A DNA stretch of 64,000 nucleotides from Selaginella moellendorffii (GCF_000143415.4 NW_003314350.1:496001-560000); one strand, 5' to 3'; counted from the stretch's first letter, positions 12,665 to 24,200 are shown. Notes: generated by a model from the letters alone, not told the origin. Made by a program: numbers and translations.

Positions 12665-12838
12665 TGTGAGTGCATGGAATATGGAAAGGGAATACAGAAA
12701 TGTGCATATTAATTAGCCCAAAAACCCTAGCTTATATACAAGAGCGAGTGATCCGGATTGAAACCAATCCGACGGCTACCAAAATCCACTACGCTAATAT
12801 TAGTATACGGCATCGTAGCCGTACACTTGGCCCTCACA
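12665..12838 (-). repeat. LTR of copy 1 (5' LTR in element orientation)
   Basis: 174 bp, the partner of 7860-8033. It is followed on the minus strand by TTGGTGGAGGTG, where a primer-binding site should start. I could not match it to a particular tRNA. About 230 bp separate it from the gag start. Confidence 0.92.
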
Positions 12839-12857
12839 GAATATATTATTTTCCAAT

Positions 12858-13870
12858 TTAATGATTTCTATTTTTGGCTAAAATTTTAAGGACCAACAAA
12901 TAATGACCTTCTCGAATAAATTGCAAAATGCGGCAAACAAGAGCAATGCCTTCTCTGAGCTCGTCCGTCGGTGAGGAATCAGCATCTGCTTGAGGAGTTT
13001 TAAGGAATGGCTGGCATGCACTTTTGGTTGCTAGCTCAAACAGGTCTCTAACATTTTCTTGTGGCTCGCTGTCACTAAAATTCGTTTTAACTATTGCTAG
13101 TTCTTCATCGTCCAATTTGACGAGGCCAAGAACATCTCTCCCAATATTTCTCCAAGGTAGCGGATAAGGTGCACAGTTGGATTCATCCATGCCTTTACAG
13201 CCTTTCTCAGGACAGAGGCAATGTTATTGGGGTAACTTACTACAAAGGCACAATCCAACGCAGCCTGATAAGCTTGTTTTGGATCATCACATTTCTCGAT
13301 TGACAAACTGAGAGCCTTGTCCAAATCACTGCCATATCTCGTTTTGAAGAAGAAACATTCAGGTTGTAGCTTGACGCCGCCTCCAAACTAATGAAGCGTT
13401 TATACTCCCAAGAAGAACTTATCTCCAGTGCCTTCTCGTAAACATATGGCTTTTCAGCAACGTCTGGATGCTCCTCAATTATCTCGCGGAAGATCTTCTG
13501 TCCACGATAGCACCTTCTCAAACACCCCAATCCCACGTTTATAGCCCAAGGTTTTCATCGTGTCCATGGTGTCCAAAATCGTATCACAGACAAAATGATC
13601 TTTCCAGTCAAAAGAAAATGCAATCGCTCGCGTGAAAGTCTCCTCATCACACGTCTCATCCAAAGATTCCAGCGCCTTGAATGCCAAGCGTTCGTCAAGA
13701 AGCCTTTGGACCATTGTGTTATTACGCCTCTTCCCGCTCAGATTGTGAAAAATCAACGCGTCAAGCGGCAAGTCCGAGAAGAGTTGTGGACATTCTTCGT
13801 GGCGGCCAAGCCCATGGCACAGATGGCTGTCCAATTCCACGTTTTCTACCACCACCCACGAACTTTGCAT
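12858..13870 (-). pseudogene. Unrecognised gene family, copy C
   Basis: The longest copy of the unrecognised family, lying just downstream of the intact gamma-glutamyl peptidase gene on the same strand. It starts with an ATG at 13870 and runs open for 131 codons (13870-13475). An 8-bp deletion relative to copy A, just before the IFREIIEEHPD segment, then shifts the frame, and two further shifts lead to a final open stretch ending at 12858. Landmarks are ELDSHLCHGLG, LDERLAFKALESLDE, TMKTLGYKRGIGVFEK, YEKALEISSSWEYKRF, DKALSLSIEK, AYQAALDCAF and DLFELATKS. The product would be alpha-helical and without membrane segments. No intron with GT-AG sites restores the frame, so I call it a pseudogene, although sequencing errors cannot be excluded. 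Confidence 0.5.
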
Positions 13871-13966
13871 CTTTTCATCCCTACCACCTTTGTATATATA
13901 ATATATCCCATCTTAACCAGGTTTTACCACCTTTGACTTATACACATGTGTTTTCCAATTAACCTC

Positions 13967-14936
13967 TTAATCCTTCAGGAAATTCTTGCAAAGCTCACTA
14001 AGCTGCTGCCTATCCTCGTCTTGAGCTGCTTCTAGCGAAGCCTTTGCTTCATTGGCTTCAGTGATCTGTGAGGCAAATAGCATCAAATCCGAGTAAAGCA
14101 AAGTAGCTTACCGAGAGGGCCTGCGAGGCACGACGCGATTCGATTATGTCGAGCAGCACATCCTTGGTGAACTCCGGGTGGCCTTGAATGCCAAGAATGT
14201 GATCCTCCACCGCAAACATCTCCACTCTCGTGTTCTGGGACGAGCCAAGCAGTGTTCCTCCCGGCGGCAGCTCAAGAACCTTGGATTCCAAAAGATGATC
14301 GATCTAGGCAAGAGATGATAACGAATCACACTTACTTGATCGCGATGGCTTTGCAGGACTCGCAGTCTCTTCGGGATGTTCCTTCCATATCGCTTCAGCT
14401 GAAAGTGGTCGTTAGTGTACATTTCTTTCAAGCCAACTTCCCATCCCACGGGAGCTCTTCCAGTCACTCCTCCAAGCGCGCGGCTCAAAACCTTGAAAGA
14501 AACAACCAAAGATCGCGATCGATCATAAACTTGCAGATGCTTTTACCTGGTGGCCGAAGCAAACGCCGAGAATTCTCTTTTTCTCTTCGTGTAGATCGCA
14601 AAGAACTCCACAGAGCTGCGTGATCCATGCCTCGTTCCCGTGCGCATCGTACGCGCTCCCAGACACAACAACGCCACTGTAATCAGCCAATTGTTCCTCG
14701 CTGGGGAAAATCCCATCCACAACGCGGAAAGTTTCCCATGTCTCACCAGGATCGCTCAAGAGCTTGACGAGCAGCGCCCCATAGCCGCCGTGCTTGCGCT
14801 CTGTGTAATCCGTGCCATAGCCGGCCACAAACACCGCGAATTTTTTGCCAGGAGATCTCGCGGTGGCCGCCGCCGCCACCGCCGCTCCAGGGTGGACACT
14901 AGACGCGGCGGGAGAGACGAGCAGCCCCAAAACCAT
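13967..14936 (-). CDS. Gamma-glutamyl peptidase-like class I glutamine amidotransferase
   Basis: Four exons (14936-14547, 14491-14336, 14279-14112, 14065-13967), all phase 0, encoding 270 residues. Seen: an N-terminal Ala-rich extension of about 30 residues, FAVFVAGYGTDY, the nucleophile elbow GVCFGHQ with Cys near 126, and IQGHPEF with the partner His and Glu near 216 and 218, completing the class I amidotransferase triad. The C-terminus is LCKNFLKD, very like plant GGP proteins. Known: GGP1/GGP3 of Arabidopsis cleave gamma-glutamyl groups from glutathione conjugates in glucosinolate and camalexin synthesis; the substrate here is unknown. The Ala-rich N-terminus could be a weak organelle-targeting peptide. 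For exon 3 I preferred the acceptor at 14280, which gives SHRDQVLELPPGG; the acceptor at the CTAG upstream would add eight residues (IDHLLESK). Confidence 0.9.
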
Positions 14937-15002
14937 GCTAGGGCTCTTCTACAAAAATGCCAGGTCATCAAACTTTAAGCCACGTAATTCAGCTATTTTG
15001 CC

Positions 15003-15045
15003 ATATATATATATAATACATATAATATAATATACATATTATAGT
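15003..15045. repeat. AT microsatellite
   Basis: An imperfect TA-rich simple repeat (TATATATATA with interruptions) between the peptidase gene and the small peptide gene. Confidence 0.6.
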
Positions 15046-15075
15046 TCTCACGGTTACAGCAAATACCCTACTGAA

Positions 15076-15406
15076 TCAAAGTGGCCAGAGGATATTTACA
15101 AGCCCAATTGGATCTTGGGAGTTCCCATAGTTACCAATTTTGAGGCAATCTGGATCATTTGCAGAGCAGCCATCACAAATGCAGTATTTATTGAATTTTT
15201 TGTCATCGGTGTTATTGCAGTTGTGTTGAGGATGAATTTTAGAGGATTCTGAAACACCACATAAGAAATCTAGAATCTTATCTTTTCATACCTTGAGTTC
15301 CAGTTCCATTGCTGCTAATTAGCAAGCAAAACATTAGAACACAAACTAGAATCCTTCTTCTTTTTCTTCTGAGCAAATTGTGAGAAAGTGGTGCCAATTC
15401 ATTCAT
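15076..15406 (-). CDS. Small secreted CICDGC cysteine peptide, minus copy
   Basis: Two exons, 15406-15292 and 15248-15076, with a 43-bp GT-AG intron in phase 1, encoding 95 residues. The N-terminus has a basic stretch (LLRRKRRR) then a hydrophobic segment (ILVCVLMFCLLISS), consistent with a signal peptide or signal anchor. The mature part holds HPQHNCNN, then KYCICDGC, a second cluster ending DPDC, and stops at NILWPL. The plus-strand gene at 15822 has the same intron position and phase, the same CLL.SS signal core and the same HxPQH/CICDGC block, so the two are paralogues arranged head to head. I do not recognise the family. The CxCxxC spacing could bind metal or form disulphides, and both are speculation. 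Confidence 0.72.
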
Positions 15407-15821
15407 GTATGTGATTTCCTGGGTTGCATCTGTGGGCACACTGATTTGTGATACCTTTCGAAAGTTGCTAAGTGGTTGTCGAGTTTTCCAAAGATGCTCA
15501 GTTTTGGCATATTAAATTTTAAGAAATGGCCTGCTCTACTCAATGGTTTGACTTTAACACGCTGGTGTTTATTTAATATGTATATGATTTAATTAGTAAC
15601 TATATGTTTATAATTTTATTTTACATTTATACATACGGATTTTGATACAAATAATCTAAAATGTTACGATTTAACTTTATAAACAGTAATTATGTTAAAA
15701 CTTAAAACCGGCTACAACTCCTTGCGTTTTGAAATGGACAAAACGTATGTGCTTTGTGAACTCAGCCCTGGCGCACTGGCCAAATATAAATGTAACTCTT
15801 TAGTCTTTTCACATAAAAGCT
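15407..15821. promoter_or_regulatory. Shared divergent intergenic region of the peptide pair
   Basis: About 415 bp between the start codons of two divergent paralogous genes, so it should contain both promoters. It is AT-rich in its middle (15560-15700). A CAAATATAAATG stretch near 15780, about 40 bp before the plus-strand ATG, could serve as a TATA-type element for the plus gene. No other element is clear by eye. Confidence 0.4.
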
Positions 15822-16232
15822 ATGGCCAAGGTATCACTTGTAATTTGTGTTTTACTCATTTGCTTGCTGGTAAGCAGCAGCGCATCTGATCAAGGTAAGG
15901 AATGGAACATCTACTCTATCATAATATTTCCTGTCTCCATATTTTTAATCTGTGAACTAGACATGGACTCTCCTGAGATTGATCCTCAGCACCACGATCA
16001 TTGTATTTGTGATGGCTGCTGGGCTGGAGAAACCGCTTGCGAGGTCAAGGGCGTGTGTGGCGAATGCGTTGGAAAAAAAGAATCAAGCTTTTTAAACTGC
16101 TTATATTATAGCAAACCAAAAGTCAACGTAATATCAAATCTCCTTTCCATAGTTTCGATCTTTACCTGGAGAGAAACGCTCGAGAGTGGGAGGATAGCAA
16201 TCTCTCTCACTTTAATTCATAAGCTTCGCTAG
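15822..16232 (+). CDS. Small secreted CICDGC cysteine peptide, plus copy
   Basis: Exon 1 is 15822-15894 and exon 2 starts at 15961; the 66-bp intron is GT-AG in phase 1 and also open in frame. The predicted protein is 114 residues: a signal peptide (MAKVSLVICVLLICLLVSSS), an acidic DMDSPEIDPQHHDH stretch, then CICDGCWAGETAC, a second GVCGEC cluster and one more Cys near SFLNC. The tail after about residue 75 has no counterpart in the minus copy and may not be real if a further intron exists. The paralogue at 15076-15406 shares the intron position, signal core and CICDGC block. Function is unknown; candidates are an apoplastic signalling or defence peptide. The conserved block and the splice pattern carry the call. 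Confidence 0.68.
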   Translation: MAKVSLVICVLLICLLVSSSASDQGKEWNIYSIIIFPVSIFLICELDMDSPEIDPQHHDHCICDGCWAGETACEVKGVCGECVGKKESSFLNCLYYSKPKVNVISNLLSIVSIFTWRETLESGRIAISLTLIHKLR

Positions 16233-16661
16233 ACAAAACAGAAAGAAGATAAACCTCAGCGAGAACTTTGAAACGACTTTCCTGGAGGAACCGACTCTGC
16301 CTCAAGTTGTAATTCTCGCCACCTTCGTAGAAGCCAGTTGCGATGCATTTGTCTCCCGACAGACCAAGCGCACGCACGAGAGAGAGAGAGAGAGAGCCTG
16401 TAAAAAACTACGACCCGAGCGCGAGCTGTAAGTAAGCTGGACCACATAAGCGATAGACATGAGAAGTATTTGATAAACTTACTTGTGTTGGCGCTCGACT
16501 AGACAAGTATGCCGACCTTCCACATAAAAAACCTTTGCACGAAGCAGCGTTGTCTCCTCACCGTGTTGAGTTGCCGCGCTATAAATTGCTCGCTTCTAAA
16601 CGTACTGGATACTTCTCTTTCTTCTCTCTGCCTTGAAGTTGTGGAATCGAGAGCTTCAGCT
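16233..16661. other. Intergenic stretch and 5' region of the LTP-like gene
   Basis: No gene seen. It contains a short GA microsatellite near 16379-16396. A GCTATAAATTGC word at 16578 lies about 84 bp before the LTP-like start codon and is a plausible TATA box. Confidence 0.45.
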
Positions 16662-16961
16662 ATGGCTAGAATTCCTGCTGGCTGCTTCTTCCTGATCGTA
16701 GTGCTGCTTCTCCAGATGCTCGCCGGTGCTCGATCGGCTTGTAACCAGGCTGAAATCTATGAGAAGTGTGTCCCCTGTGTCAAGTTTGGGTCCGTCATGG
16801 AGAAGCCCGACGTCAACTGTTGCAACGCCGCCAAAACGATGACTCCCGACTGCTTCTGCAGCATGCTGATTGCCACCAAAGGACGACGAGCAAATTCGGT
16901 GATGAAGTCTTACGTTTCCAGCTGCAAGTTTCGCGTTGCTCCAGGCTTCAAATGCTACTAA
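16662..16961 (+). CDS. Lipid-transfer-protein-like secreted 8-cysteine protein
   Basis: Single exon, 99 residues. The start at 16662 is chosen because it gives a clean signal peptide (hydrophobic FFLIVVLLLQMLAG, cut near GARSA); the same frame stays open upstream to 16509 but that part has no signal character. The mature part has the Cys order C...C..C...CC...CxC...C...C, the 8-cysteine motif of nsLTP/2S-albumin proteins with one extra Cys (EKCVPC). Known: such proteins are secreted, carry lipids in a hydrophobic tunnel, and act in cuticle formation, pollen coats or defence signalling. A TATA-like element lies near 16578. The gene is free-standing, between the peptide pair and a receptor kinase on the other strand. 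Confidence 0.82.
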   Translation: MARIPAGCFFLIVVLLLQMLAGARSACNQAEIYEKCVPCVKFGSVMEKPDVNCCNAAKTMTPDCFCSMLIATKGRRANSVMKSYVSSCKFRVAPGFKCY

Positions 16962-17084
16962 GGAGAGGTCTTCCTTCTTGATGTCTCTCTCTCTCTCTTT
17001 TTTTCCATGTTCCTGTACATGTTGTCAGTGCTCTAGCTCTTGAACAAAGCAATAGAAAGTAAATATCTTACCTGAATGGTCGAT

Positions 17085-20000
17085 CTATCTCTCCATCATG
17101 TCGTCTGACGGCAGGCTGATTTTCTCGCTCTGTTGATCCGCCCTGTCGGTTAAGAGGAGAAGCTGCTTGGACTCCTCCTCCTCTCTGAGCAAGCTTTCTT
17201 GCAGGAGCTCGAGAAAAGCCACGACTTTACTCATGGAAGGACGTCTTGAAGGCCAATCGGATGTGCAGTGAAGCGCCAGCTGCATCATTTGCACTAGAAC
17301 TGGTCCCGAAGAGGGGCTCGAAGACGCCAGCTCGCTGTCGAATGTTTCCATGCCTTTGCCTTGCTGGTTCATAGCTTTCACCCATGTAGTCACGCTGACA
17401 ATCTCTCCCAGGTTCCCCAAGACGAGTGGCTTTCTTCCCGTGAGCAGCTCCAGGAGAACGATGCCAAAGCTATACACGTCTGTTTTCTCCGAGAGTCTGC
17501 ACGTCGAAACCACCTCCGGGGCGATGTATCCCAAAGTTCCGGCTATGCCTGTCGTGAGATGAGTGGCATTGTTCTCAACGAGCCTCGCCAGTCCAAAGTC
17601 GGCGATGTGAGGCTCCATGTCCGAGTCTAGTAAAATGTTGCTCGACTTCACGTCCCGGTGGATGATTCTAGGCGAGCAGCCTTCGTGCAAGTAGAGTAGG
17701 CCTCGAGCAGTCCCCACGGCAATTCTAAGACGAGCCATCCAGCTTAGCAACGTTGATGGAGAGGCAGAGGCGACACCACCACCGTGGAGCACGTCGTGCA
17801 AACTTCCACATGGCATGTAGTCGTAAAACAGGAGTTTTTCCTGAGCGCTGCAGTAGAACCCCTTGAGCGACACCAGGTTCCTGTGCTTGATGAGACCAAG
17901 AGTGCTTATCTCCGCTTCAAAAGATGGATCATTCGCAACGTTCTCGTTTCGCAGCCGCTTCACTGCCAGGTGCGAGCCATCGGGTAAAACTGCATCGTAG
18001 ACGGCTCCAAAGCCGCCCTTTCCCAGTAAGTGGGAATCGTCAAAACCGCCTGTTGCAGCGACGATGTCGTCGTAGTCGCAAACAAAGTTGTTGACGAACA
18101 CCACCATCTTGCCGGGAACATTTTCTGACGGATCATACGTGACTTGAACTGGACGCAAATGGAACCACTTGGCCAGCAAAACAACGAAGACCAGCACCGC
18201 CAACACTGCCACAGCCGGCCCAAGCACTGTAAGCCATTTCTTCCAGTTGTGAAAGTCTGCAAGCGTGTTACCAGCCTCCCCTGTTGGATCTGCTGCCGAA
18301 CACCTCGGGAAAGGGAGCGGAGGACCGCAGAGCCCGGTGTTTCTAGCAAAAGAATCCGCCTGGAACCTCAAGAAACTTCCGAGTCTCGGTATCTCCCCAA
18401 CAAGCCCGTTGCTCGAGAGGTTGAGGCGCATCAAACTAGAGCAGTTGCAAAGAGTTGGCGGAATTGTACCAGTGAAGTTGTTCTTGTCCAGCAGCAGCAC
18501 CGTTAAGAACAATAGAGAGCCAAGACTCGAAGGTATGTTGTTGGACAGTCGGTTGGAGCTCAGGACAAGCTCGCGAAGGTCACGTATCGCACCGACTTTG
18601 GCAGGAATGCTACCGGAAAGCATGTTTCCTTCCAAGTTCAGCACCTGTAGTTGAGCTAGCGAGTCCAAAGTTGGAGGTATAACTCCCGTCAGCTTGTTGT
18701 GTGCCATGCTTGCGAATTGGAGAATAGGAAGTGTTGTCAACTCCGTCGGAATCGAGCCTTTGAGAGCGTTATCGTTGAGAGCCAGGGATAGAAGGCTCTT
18801 GCAGAGCCCGATTTGCGGTGGAATCTTGCCTGTCAACCCGTTGAAGCTCATGTCGAACGTTTGAAGGTGCGTCAACAGGCCGAAACTTTCTGGTATGGTG
18901 CCTGTCAACCTGTTGTGTCCCAGCCGAATAGCAATTAAGCCCGAGCAGTTCCCCAAACTCGACGGTACTTTGCCTTCAAGTTGGTTGTTTTCCAAAACCA
19001 GAGAAGCCAGGAACGAAAGGCTACCGAGCTCCTCTGGAACAGTGCCCGTCAGGAGATTATCCGCAAGGTTGAGCACCGTCAAGAGCGAGCAGTTCCCAAG
19101 CTCGGGTGGAACAGGACCAGAAAGATAATTTCCGCTCAAGTCCATGGCCGACTGGTCCGAAACAAAGTGGACGTGCTCTGGAAGGCTGGAGTAGAGAGGA
19201 AACTGCAGCAGACCGAGTTCTGGTGGGATTGCACCGCTTAAAGAATTGTTGTTGAGGAGAAGCTGCGACAGCCCGGTTAGAGAGCTCAGTTCTCGAGGAA
19301 TTGTACCTGTGAGGTTGTTGTTTCCCAGGTTTAAAAACCGCAGCGACCGGAGCTGTCCAAGCTCCGGTGGAATACTTCCTTGAAGCTTGTTTTGCTGAAG
19401 AAAGAGTGCCTGCAAGTTTGGGAGGAAGCCGAGCTGCTTTGGAATGGAGCCCGTCAACTCGTTGAAATCGAGGTCCACCTGAGTGAGCATTTTGAGGTGC
19501 TCGAGGTCCGCTGGAATGTGTCCACTCAAGCTGTTGTTAGGAAGGTACATGAGCCGTAGGGAAAAGAGGAGGCCAACCTCGTATGGAATTGCTCCAGAAA
19601 GCCGATTGTATCCCAGTGACAGTACCTCCAAGCGAGAGAGAAGAGAAATATCTGGAGGGATCGGGCCGGACAGATTGTTGAACTGCAAGTCGAGATGAAC
19701 CAACGACGTCATGTTCCCGAGCTCTGGAGGAATGCCGCCCGAGAGCTGGTTGGAGCTAAGTTCCAGAATCTCCAAGCTCTGTAAGTTTCCAATCTCTGGA
19801 GGGATCGGACCCTGGAGATTGTTGGAGAAGAGCCTGATAGCCGGAGGCCCGTTGAAGTACGCGTTGGTCGGATTCGAGGAGCAATACTTTTGAAGACAAG
19901 GCAGGAGGCCAATCTCGGGTGGTATCAATCCCGACAAATTGTTAGAGTCGAGGTAGAGCACGCGTAGCACCGGAAACGATCCAATCGCAGGAGGGATGGA

Positions 20001-20892
20001 ACCCGAGAGACTGTTCTCCGACAGCACCAGAGCTTCCAAGTTGGTCAGGTTGGCGAGCGTTTCAGGGATGCTACCTGTGAGCTCGTTGGAGAAGAGTAGA
20101 AGAACTGCCAGCTTCTTGAGCCTGCCTAGCTCCGGTGGAATCGGTCCAGTGAGATAGTTGCTGTGGAGGTAGAGTGCCTCCAGGGCCGTTAAGTCGCAGA
20201 GCTCGGCTGGAATCTTTCCAACAAGCTGGTTTTGCTGGAGATAGAGCACTGTAAGCTGTGTCAAGTTCCCAATCTCTGGAGGAATAACACCAGTGAGGCT
20301 GTTGTTTGCAAGTGAGAGTGCCTAGAAGATGGCAAAGTCAGAACAAACTCCAAAGAATAGAGAGAACTTTTTTATTCTTCTTGAATGAAAACCATACCTT
20401 GAGCTTTTGAAGAGATCCAAGCTCCACTGGAATCGTCCCCCATAAGAGGTTGCTCGAGAGATCTAGAGATACCAAGTTTTGGAGAATGCTGAGCTCCACC
20501 GGGATTCTCCCCGAAAGCCTGTTCCCGGGAAGAGCTAGCTTCTCAAGCTTGGACAGAGAGCCAATATCACCCACCAGGAAGCCACCATCGAGAGAAGCCT
20601 TTGGCAGGACGATCGACACGACTTGGACGAGGCCAGTGGAGTTGTCCCGGCGGCATTTGATCCCCACCCAGCCCTGCGCGCCGCAGGGCGTCCCCTTGGA
20701 TGGATCCCAGCTCATCAAATGCTCGGCCATGTCGTTCCAGGCGGATTTGAGCGCCAGTAGCGCCCACGTCTCCTCCTCCACCTCGAAGCTCTTGATCGGG
20801 TCGGCATTCTCGTCCACAATCTCGCTCCCTGCAGCGCATATCACGAATCCCAGGGTTAGAATCGCGATGAAACGCGCCAGATCGCTAGTCAT
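17085..20892 (-). CDS. LRR receptor-like serine/threonine kinase
   Basis: Two exons, 20892-20398 and 20321-17085, joined in phase 0, giving 1243 residues. Seen: a signal peptide ([17 protein letters not shown]), an LRR N-terminal cap with [12 protein letters not shown], more than 25 plant-type LRRs of the IPPELG...L..L.L..N.LSG form up to about residue 835, a transmembrane helix near 861-884 ([19 protein letters not shown]), then a kinase domain with GKGGFGAVY near 930, catalytic HRDVKSSN near 1052 (an RD kinase), DFGLARL and GTLGYIAPE. All catalytic residues are present, so it should be active. Such receptors perceive apoplastic peptides or other ligands. The ligand and subfamily are not decidable here. 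A longer in-frame ATG exists upstream at 21015, but the start at 20892 directly precedes the signal peptide. Confidence 0.93.
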
Positions 20893-21244
20893 TGCGAGCG
20901 CAAGATCAATCGCTCGATCGATTACACCGCGAGAAATATTTTCACATTTCCCGCGATCTCGACGATGATTCCTAGCTCCCAGCCAGATAGAACCAGCGCG
21001 AAATCGATCGATCAAGAAATATTTTCACACATTCCCCTGTCCTCGATCTAGCTGCGATGATTTCTAGCTCCCAGCCGGAGGATCACTCACCTCGTTATCA
21101 AGCGCGTCGCAGAATCCGGAGAATGGGAAGAGCGTGGCGCCAGCATTCCACGATCTTTTTCCTCGCTCTCCCAAGAACCCTAGTTCTTCCATTCTAAACA
21201 GAGTACTTTATAGTTTTACATTGGTCTTTTCTCTGTCTTATTTT

Positions 21245-24200
21245 TTACACGTCGCCGAGATGGAGAACTTGGAATGGAGCTCTCTCCACCGGATTGGGAG
21301 AAGCAGCCTCAAAATTCTTGGCAGTGGCATCGAAGTTCTTGATCGCAGCGCTCAAAGCAATGCTTGGAACATTTTCTTTGCCATCGAAATCGATGCTCTC
21401 GCGTCTAAGTTATAAAGAAAAACTTTAGAAAGCTCTAAACCAAAGAAGCTACGTACCTCGGACTTTCATCACACACTTTGCTCGCTGATAGTGAGCTTCT
21501 CCTGCGAGGAAGATGAAAGAAATGTAAATCTTTGCAGGAAAGAAAGCTAGTGGTTTGATCGACTAAGTACCTCGAAGAACGCACGGAGCTGACCGGCGAG
21601 GCGTCGTCCTTGCCAATCTCCAGCAGCGCTTTTCCCTCCTGGAGAAGATTTTCGTGGAGCATGAGCATCTGCTGGACCAGGCATTTGCCGTTGAGCTGCG
21701 CCCTCTGAAGCTCGCACTGGATCTCTTTCAGCTTGCTGCTGGTGATGGACGCATCCTCGTGAGAGATCGACAAGTCCCACTCGAGTCTCTCGATCTCCTT
21801 CTCGAGCCTGCGTTTTTCTACCCGGTAGTCCTCGATGCTGCCCGCGTCCTTGTCGTGCTCGACTTTTAGCTGACTTAAGCACGACTCCAAGTCCAAAAGC
21901 TCCTCCTCTTTCACTTTCACCTCGTTTTCCAGCTCCGCACACCTGTTTTTGAGTTGCACTCGTTCCCGTTCGGCTCTTTCGAGGTTGGCCTTGGCTTTGG
22001 ACACTTCGATAAGTCCCAGCTGCTGTACTGCCCACTCCGATGCGTCCAGCCTCTCATCTTTGTCTTGAGCAAATGCCATGAGCTGCGCCAGCATGGACTC
22101 CAGTTCCTTGATCTTGGCATTCGCTCCTTCCATCTTTGCACTGATCTGGTTCCCAAGATCAACTTTGAGCTGCAGGCCGGAAACCATCTCCTTGCTCGAT
22201 GCAAGCTTGGACTCTGCGCTGGTCAAGTCGCTGAGAAGCTGTTGTCCTCTTGCTTCGCTCCTCTTCAACTCCTCGGCAACCTTCGAGACCTTCACTTGCA
22301 AGCTTTGGACCGTAAAGTCCAGGTGGCTGTTCTTCTCAGTAAGATGCTGGATCTCTTCTTTCGCACAAGCTAGCTGGGTCTCCCGGTTGCCAAGTTCCTT
22401 GACCACAAGGTCCATGTCTGCAGACTTCGCATGGAGCTGGTCAACACCTTCCTTCAGCTGAAACTCAGTCGTAGATAGCCTCTCTTTCAAGGCTTCCACC
22501 TGCTGAGCGCTTTCGGCCCGTACAGAGACCAAGTCCTCTTCCCGGGAAGCCAAAGTCACGCCAAGAAGATCGTGCTGAGCCTTGCAGCTATCCAACTCCG
22601 CAACCGTCTTCATGAAAGAGCTCTCCATTATCTGAAGAGAGGTCTGCATGGCTTCGGCCGCCTCTCTCTGAACCTTCGCTTCCAGCTCCATACGACTTAA
22701 GGTAGCACACTTGTCTTCGAATGACGATGAAAGTTTCCCGAGCTCGCTGATAAGATCCTCCTCCCTTATTCGCCAGCAATTCTTCCTGTCCTCCAGTTCA
22801 ATCATAGCCTGCTTAAGCCCAGTGATTCGTTCCTCTGATTCTCTTTTCTCCCTGCAAGCGACTTCCAAAGCTTCCTCCGTCTCAGCCAATTTGGTTTCGA
22901 CCGTCGCAAGCTTTTCGTCCAGAGCTGACCATTCCGCTTGTCGCGCCTTCAGGGAAGCTTCTAAAGCCTCAATGCTCGTTCTTGAAGTTTCGGCTGCCGA
23001 GTCCAGTGTCACCTTAAGGTCACGGAGCTCGCGAAGTTCGTCACTGATGCAGCAGAGCTGAGACTCTTTCTCCTCAAGAACCTTGGACATGAGCTCCATC
23101 TCTTGAGCTCTCATGTTCAAACGGCTCCAAGCGTCTGTCAGTTGAGAATCGGATATCGAAAGCTTCTCCCGGAGAAGCTGAGCTTCCGAAGCTGCTGCTG
23201 TCCGTAATTCCTCCTGCTCCTGCTGGCTTGAGCTTAATGCTGATTCCAATGCATTCCGTTCATGCATGCAACGCTGCAACTTTCCAACCTCTTCCTGCAG
23301 AGATGACTCCAAGTCTTGGCATCTTGCTTTCAGCCTGTCTACCTCCATAGCAACAGATTCCAAAGCAGCATTTCGATCTTCAAGAGAAGAGGACAGTGCA
23401 AAGACGTCGTCCGTAAGAGCGCGTTCTTTCTTCTCCCAGTCGGATTTTCGGATCTCAAACTCAACCAGCGATTGCCTGAACCTTTGAGCCTCCTGCTGCA
23501 AGTTCTCGTTGTCCTCGAGTAGAACTGTAAGTTCTTCATCCTTTTTAGACAGGCTGTTCTGCGATTGCGTAAGTTTCTCTGAAAGATCCAGCAACTGTGC
23601 TGCAGATTCAGCCAAGCGAGAGTCCAGTGTCTTCTGTAGGCGCTGTGCTGTTGTGTTGAGCTTTTTGTTTTCTCGTCGTAATTGTTCGACCTCTTCGGAC
23701 ATGGCCCCGAGCTTCTCGTCTTTGATGTTCGCTTCATTCGTCAAAGCCTCCAGTTCTTCGGTCTTCATCTTCAACCGACTGGCTAATGTTTCTAAGCGCG
23801 ACTCGACCGCTGAGAGCTGCAAAGCCTTCTGTTGTCGCTCATTCTCATCCTGTAGTGCTTTCAACTCTCCTTCACAAAACTCGAGAGAAGTTTGAAGATC
23901 CTCACACTTCTTCCGGTAGCACTTGAGCTCCTCAACCTTTTCTGTCAAACAGGTTGCCAGCTCCTTACATCGTTCCTTTGCATCCCTTGCTTCCTTGGTG
24001 GCAGATTTCAAAGCGGCGCATTTTTCTTCGAGAGAAATAGCGAGCTCCTGAACCTGTCGAGTAAAGCTTTCCTCCTGTTTGATCCATTCAGCTTTCCTTT
24101 GCTCAAACTTCTGCACGGTCTGTTTCAGCAGCTCATTCTGCTCGACCAAAGTCTTCCTGGTTTTCAGTAGCGACTGCAGCTCTTCCTCCTTCTCACCGAG

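Larger units (their letters stand above)
7860..12838 (-). mobile_element. Ty3/gypsy LTR retrotransposon, copy 1 (4979 bp, inactivated)
   Basis: Full-length element in minus orientation, bounded by 174-bp LTRs (7860-8033 and 12665-12838) that begin TGTGAG and end CTCACA. GAAT flanks both ends; counting the preceding A gives AGAAT, a 5-bp target duplication if the LTR end is read as CTCAC. Order on the minus strand is gag, protease, reverse transcriptase, RNase H, integrase, which is Ty3/gypsy. A purine-rich tract (GAGAGGAGGGGATGA) precedes the 3' LTR. No chromodomain is visible after the integrase, although a GPYRVL (GPY/F) motif is present. The element is dead: several nonsense codons and deletions interrupt gag and pol. 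It sits between two copies of the same duplicated gene block. Confidence 0.93.
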
